Assembly (NCBI GenBank): GCA_922989275.2
Contig: OV277867.1
Location: forward strand, 38,370,070-38,434,069
Reading direction: 5' to 3'
DNA length: 64,000 bases
Origin: Gari tellinella
Taxonomy: Eukaryota > Mollusca > Bivalvia > Cardiida > Psammobiidae
In this document: positions 63,416-64,000 of the stretch, one piece after another
Layout: each line of letters starts with the position of its first letter
Numbering within the stretch: position 1 is the stretch's first letter
Made by a program: the position numbers and the translations under genes
Notes under the pieces: generated by a model
Database searches by the model: none
The model's input: the letters and a program-made list of their open reading frames with translations, nothing else
What the model was told of the DNA's origin: nothing

Positions 63416-63639
63416 ACTCGAGTTTGCTTCATTGTGGACACTGCCTATCAAAACCGGCGTTATGGACACTACCTGAAATACTAGACATACCAAGCATTTG
63501 GGGATATTTTTTAGTGCCGTCTGGTGCTAAACTTTCATAGACATATCAAATGGTTTAATAAAAGCTAAAATAGTAAAAGTAGCGTAACCGACGTTCAGGA
63601 CACGAAATTTGTATTGTGGACACCGGGAGTGTGTATATG

Positions 63640-63836
63640 AAGTATGAACAGTCATTGTGAACCCCCCGTGAGTGCATGAAGCACTTATAGTCGCCTGACG
63701 GGGTGTCTGATCTGGATCCTAACCGTTTGACACGCATATTCACCTTTTTCAGATCAAAATACATAAAAATTAATTTTGATTTTTTTTTCGCAGACAATTT
63801 ATGTGAAGCCGACAACAATTCAGGACGATAAGGGTT
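63640..63836 (+). mobile_element. Partial MITE, TTAACCCTTATCG family
   Basis: Keeps GTCTGATCTGGATCCTAACC, GTTTGACAC, the TTTCAGATCAAAATACATAA and TTTTGATTTTTTTTTCGCAG stretch, and the end GACGATAAGGGTTA, as in 55636-55849. The left end is replaced by other sequence. Confidence 0.6.
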
Positions 63837-64000
63837 ATTACGGTGTTATCTCAAATTTCAATTACTTTGCCATAAATGTCCATTTGTAAACAATTAGAAC
63901 CAAAAAACTATCTGAACTGTACTTACTACCCTTCAGGTAGTAATGAAAGTATCAAATTACAGAGTGTGTGCAGGCCGGGAGGTTACTACAGACACACACC

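Overview
This window looks like AT-rich, gene-poor nuclear DNA of an animal, most likely a bivalve mollusc (probably heterodont). The grounds are GT-AG introns of hundreds to thousands of bases, one dispersed multi-exon gene, and dense repeats: many TA- or TTAA-flanked MITEs with strong internal hairpins, a tRNA-derived SINE, repeats with 161-bp tandem cores and a hairpin 3' end like those described in bivalves, and Penelope-like, non-LTR and LTR retroelements. The organism call is inference from repeat style; nothing in the sequence names a species.

Host gene. One gene can be read on the plus strand. Seven exons (15237-15410, 16446-16619, 17227-17400, 18130-18276, 19685-19767, 21287-21439, 32904-33054) have splice signals and compatible phases. 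The first three are each exactly 174 nt, phase 1-1, and each encodes one sushi/CCP module. The last four together encode a GON-like domain, known from the C-terminus of ADAMTS9/ADAMTS20/GON-1, here without any visible metalloprotease or thrombospondin repeats. A possible upstream exon (3622-3700, cysteine-rich, exit phase 1) and a dead CCP exon relic (about 12716) suggest the gene extends left. The last exon ends in a phase-1 donor, so it also continues right, probably outside the window.

Layout. 1-6290: MITEs and a 45-46 bp minisatellite split by a SINE. 6295-11032: a 4.7-kb nested-palindrome element with 6-bp AGATAC duplications. 11-21.5 kb: introns and exons of the CCP-GON gene packed with MITEs. 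21504-29948: an 8.4-kb TTAA-bounded inverted-repeat composite inside the last intron; it contains two opposed non-LTR reverse transcriptase fragments and an LTR retroelement (24165-28471) whose LTRs are inverted yet flanked by a 5-bp duplication GTGTT. 30-40 kb: satellites, palindromes, MITEs and nested DNA elements. 40-51 kb: several repeats with 161-bp tandem cores, one split by a solo LTR. 52-60 kb: MITEs, a Penelope-like fragment with 136-bp inverted repeats and hammerhead-like motifs, and a roughly 300-bp tandem repeat. 60.5-63.4 kb: a decayed reverse-transcriptase element between about 105-bp direct repeats.

Cross-cutting observation. The same long hairpin architecture (outer CAAACAG/CTGTTTG, inner GATCAGA/TCTGATC, GC-rich tip) recurs about twenty times inside MITEs that have at least four unrelated terminal repeats. 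The variable arm segments differ between copies but stay complementary within each copy. A second hairpin module behaves the same way. This is the most unusual pattern in the window.
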